Shown: positions 61,979 through 64,000 of the stretch, one piece after another
Numbering within the stretch: position 1 is the stretch's first letter
How the letters are laid out: the number at the start of each line of letters is the position of its first letter
Source: Chromobacterium alkanivorans
GTDB lineage: Bacteria > Pseudomonadota > Gammaproteobacteria > Burkholderiales > Chromobacteriaceae
DNA: 64,000 nucleotides
NCBI RefSeq assembly: GCF_016937655.1
Contig: NZ_JAFHKL010000006.1
Span: forward strand, 1-64,000
Direction: 5' to 3'
Made by a program: the position numbers and the translations under genes
The notes under the pieces: generated by a model
Told to the model about the DNA's origin: nothing
What the model saw: the letters and a program-made list of their open reading frames with translations, nothing else
Databases searched by the model: none

Positions 61979-64000
61979 TTACTCCGCGGCGTGATCGTCC
62001 TGCTCTATGGTCTCGGCCTGCTCGCCCGGTTTTTCCTTGCGGGCGCTGCCTTCCACCATATTGATGACGAACAGCCGGCATTGCAGCGAGCCGTTGTACA
62101 GCGGGGTGCGGCGCTTGGGCGACAGGTGGATCAGCTTGGCCAGGCGCAGGTCGCCGCTGAACAGATTGGCGTGCCAGCCGGCGAAGTGGGCTTTCAGCCA
62201 GTCGCCCAGCAGCGGATACCATTCGGCCAGCTGGTCCAGTTCGTCCATGCGCACGCCGTAAGGCGGGTTGGCTACCAGGATGCCGTTTTCGCCGTTGGGG
62301 CGGGCGTCCAGCACGTCCATCGCCTTCAGTTCCACCAGGCCGGCAAGACCGGCGCGTTCCAGATTGTCCTTGGCGACGTTGATGATGGCCTGGTCGCGGT
62401 CGGAGCCGTTGATCGTCAGCTTGGTCAGCGGCTTCTCGGCGTGTTGAGCGTCCAGCAGCAGTTTTTCCCAGCTGGCGGAATCGAAGCCGCGCAGTTTCTG
62501 GAAGGCGAATTTGCGTTGGCGACCCGGCGCGCGGTTGAGCGCGATGTCGGCGGCTTCCACCAGGAAGGTGCCGCTGCCGCACATCGGGTCCAGCAGCGGC
62601 TGGCTGCCGTTGTAGCCGGTCAGCATCAGGATGCCGGCGGCCAGGTTTTCACGCAGCGGCGCGTCGCCGGTTTCCTGGCGCCAGCCGCGCTTGAACAGCG
62701 GTTCTCCGCTGGTGTCCAGGTAGATGGTGGCGCTGTCTTCGGTCAGGAACACGTGGACGCGCACGTCCGGGTGGCGGGTGTCGACATTGGGACGGCCCAG
62801 CTGCGCCTGGCGGAAGCGGTCGCAGATCGCGTCCTTCACTTTCAGCGAGATGAAGTCCAGGCTCTTGAAGTGGCAGCGGATGGCGTCGGTCTTCAGCTTG
62901 ATGCTGTTGGACACGTCGAACCAGCGCGGCCAGTCCACGTTCATCGCCAGGCGGTAGATGTCCTGTTCGTTGCGGTAGCCGCCCTGGGCTAGTTGCAGCA
63001 GCACGCGGCTGGCGGTTCGGCTGTGCAGGTTGGCCGCCATCAGCAGGTCGCGGTCGCCGGCGAAGGCCACGCCGCCGTCGGCGGTGGCGATGTCGCGCGC
63101 GCCCAGGCCGCGTAATTCGTCGGCCAGGATGGCTTCCAGGCCGCGTGGGCAGGGGGCGAACAGAGACAGTACGCTGTCGCGCACCTGGGTCAGGCTGGGG
63201 GCCTGACGTTCGGACGGCGCGTGGCGCGGCGCTTCGGCGTGGCGGTGTTCGCCGCGGGTTTCCACGCGGTGCTGGTCGCCCAGCGGCTTCAGGCCGCCGG
63301 CGTTCGGCTTGCCGAACAGCTGGCGGGCGTCGCCTTCACGGCGCTCGTGGCGCGGGCGTTCTTCCTGTTGCCAGCTTTGGCGCGGCGCGCGTTCGGCGTC
63401 GTCGCGGCGCTGGTCGTTGTCGCGATAGGACGGCTTGCTGAACAGTTTGCGCGTGCCGCCTTCGTTGCGCGCGGCCGCTTCGCCTTGCGGGCGCTCCTGG
63501 CGCGGAGCGGGTTCGGCGTCGTCGCGGCGGCTACGGTTGTCGCGTTCGGCGGATTTGCCGAACAGTTTGCGCGGACCGCCCTCGTCGCGTTCAGCCGGCT
63601 CGTTTTGCTGCCACGGCTTGCGCGGCGCTTGCTCGGCGTCGTCGCGGCGGAAACGGTTGTCGCGGTCGCCGTGCTGGCGTTCCTGCCACGGCTTGCGCGG
63701 CGCTTGTTCGGCGTCGTCGCGGCGGAAGCGGTTGTCGCGGTCGCCGTGCTGGCGTTCTTGCCACGGCTTGCGCGGCGCTTGCTCGGCGTCGTCGCGACGG
63801 AAGCGGTTGTCGCGGTCGTCGTGCTGGCGCTCCTGCCACGGTTTGCGCGGCGCTTGCTCGGCGTCGTCGCGGCGGAAGTGGTTGTCGTGCTTGGCGGATT
63901 TGCCGAACAGTTTGCGCGGGCCGTCGTCGCGCGGCTCGCTGTGCTGGCGTTCCTGCCACGGCTTGCGCGGCGCCTGTTCGGCGTCGTCGCGGCGGAAGCG
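61979..64000 (-). CDS. rlmL: RlmL-type 23S rRNA m2G methyltransferase with a long repetitive N-terminal extension (5' end missing)
   Basis: The reverse frame is open from the stop at 61979 to the right edge, at least 673 residues. The C-terminal 390 are a THUMP domain (LSLFAPCPRGLEAILADELR) and a class I methyltransferase: LLDPMCGSGTFLVEAADIAL and the catalytic NPPYGVRMDEL, as in the RlmL half of E. coli RlmKL, which makes m2G2445. The N-terminal 245 or more residues are Arg/Glu/Gln-rich and repetitive (RRDDAEQAPRKPWQERQ units and LFGK motifs). A GTG at 63265 is a possible internal start, but the upstream frame is clean and strongly patterned, so the long protein is preferred. Confidence 0.87.
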   Translation of the reverse strand, partial: RFRRDDAEQAPRKPWQERQHSEPRDDGPRKLFGKSAKHDNHFRRDDAEQAPRKPWQERQHDDRDNRFRRDDAEQAPRKPWQERQHGDRDNRFRRDDAEQAPRKPWQERQHGDRDNRFRRDDAEQAPRKPWQQNEPAERDEGGPRKLFGKSAERDNRSRRDDAEPAPRQERPQGEAAARNEGGTRKLFSKPSYRDNDQRRDDAERAPRQSWQQEERPRHERREGDARQLFGKPNAGGLKPLGDQHRVETRGEHRHAEAPRHAPSERQAPSLTQVRDSVLSLFAPCPRGLEAILADELRGLGARDIATADGGVAFAGDRDLLMAANLHSRTASRVLLQLAQGGYRNEQDIYRLAMNVDWPRWFDVSNSIKLKTDAIRCHFKSLDFISLKVKDAICDRFRQAQLGRPNVDTRHPDVRVHVFLTEDSATIYLDTSGEPLFKRGWRQETGDAPLRENLAAGILMLTGYNGSQPLLDPMCGSGTFLVEAADIALNRAPGRQRKFAFQKLRGFDSASWEKLLLDAQHAEKPLTKLTINGSDRDQAIINVAKDNLERAGLAGLVELKAMDVLDARPNGENGILVANPPYGVRMDELDQLAEWYPLLGDWLKAHFAGWHANLFSGDLRLAKLIHLSPKRRTPLYNGSLQCRLFVINMVEGSARKEKPGEQAETIEQDDHAAE
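63611..64000 (-). repeat. Coding tandem repeats, 75-bp period
   Basis: Units start at 63611, 63686, 63761 and 63836 (exact 75-base steps) and again at 63956 after a 120-base step. Each encodes 25 residues including FRRDDAEQAPRKPWQERQ followed by HGDRDN. The units are nearly identical at the DNA level, so they are recent or homogenised. Confidence 0.9.

Noticed and set aside
63611-64000. CRISPR-like regular repeats
   Set aside because: The period is exactly 75 bases with no variable spacers, and the repeats keep an open frame in phase with the methyltransferase; they are protein-coding repeats.

Overview
The window reads as high-GC beta-proteobacterial DNA, most likely Chromobacterium or a close relative in the Chromobacteriaceae. 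The main pointer is a 584-residue secreted VAO-type cholesterol oxidase, whose length and Tat signal fit the enzyme known from Chromobacterium. The housekeeping gene order (holB-pilZ-tatD, ppsR/ppsA, tesA/ybbA-ybbP, aroQ-accB-accC-prmA) is typical of beta- and gamma-proteobacteria. No tRNA, rRNA, CRISPR array, insertion sequence or prophage was seen.

Layout. 1-3.6 kb: the 5' part of a non-ribosomal peptide synthetase, divergent from the cholesterol oxidase. 3.8-6.6 kb: a UmuC polymerase and a DnaQ/GIY-YIG nuclease. 6.6-11.2 kb: a reverse-strand queA-DUF971-ubiE-(repeats)-ubiJ-ubiB cluster. 11.5-15.9 kb: aroQ, accB, accC, prmA and a zinc-ribbon membrane protein. 16-19.3 kb: queF, a CPBP membrane protease and murJ. 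19.4-24 kb: rpsT, pldA, then a reverse fabI-pta-ackA operon. 24-28 kb: an FmdB zinc ribbon, DUF502, aspS, then ahpC. 28-31.8 kb: two overlapping diguanylate cyclases and an MFS transporter. 31.9-36.3 kb: tesA divergent from ybbA-ybbP. 36.5-43.7 kb: a second MFS transporter with a GntR regulator, an orphan FliD-like protein, a PsiF-repeat protein, modAB without modC, and a tandem pair of DUF3313-like proteins. 43.9-48.9 kb: mltG-tmk-holB-pilZ-tatD-small secreted protein-metallo-hydrolase. 49-57 kb: creA, trpS, ppsR/ppsA and several small proteins, including a cysteine-free Tpx homologue. 57-64 kb: a GNAT protein, dctA, a solute-binding protein, MarC, a small translationally coupled gene pair, and an rlmL-type methyltransferase with a long repetitive N-terminal extension that runs off the right edge.

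The most distinctive feature is a family of dispersed elements of about 100 and 150 bp at four sites (8.76-9.03, 15.89-16.04, 30.38-30.53 and 36.32-36.54 kb). They end in the near-palindrome TTCTTAGAA and have inverted terminal arms of two sequence types that co-vary between the two ends. At all four sites an element end coincides with the stop codon of a neighbouring gene. At the 30.4-kb copy the other neighbour reads into the element and takes its last ~17 codons from it. This looks like a small non-autonomous mobile or structural element specialised for gene 3' ends.

Functionally the window joins cell-envelope biogenesis (murJ, mltG, fabI, acc genes, pldA), ubiquinone and queuosine synthesis, gluconeogenic control (ppsA/ppsR, dctA, ackA/pta), cyclic-di-GMP signalling (two GGDEF proteins, PilZ) and translation (aspS, trpS, rpsT, prmA, rlmL).
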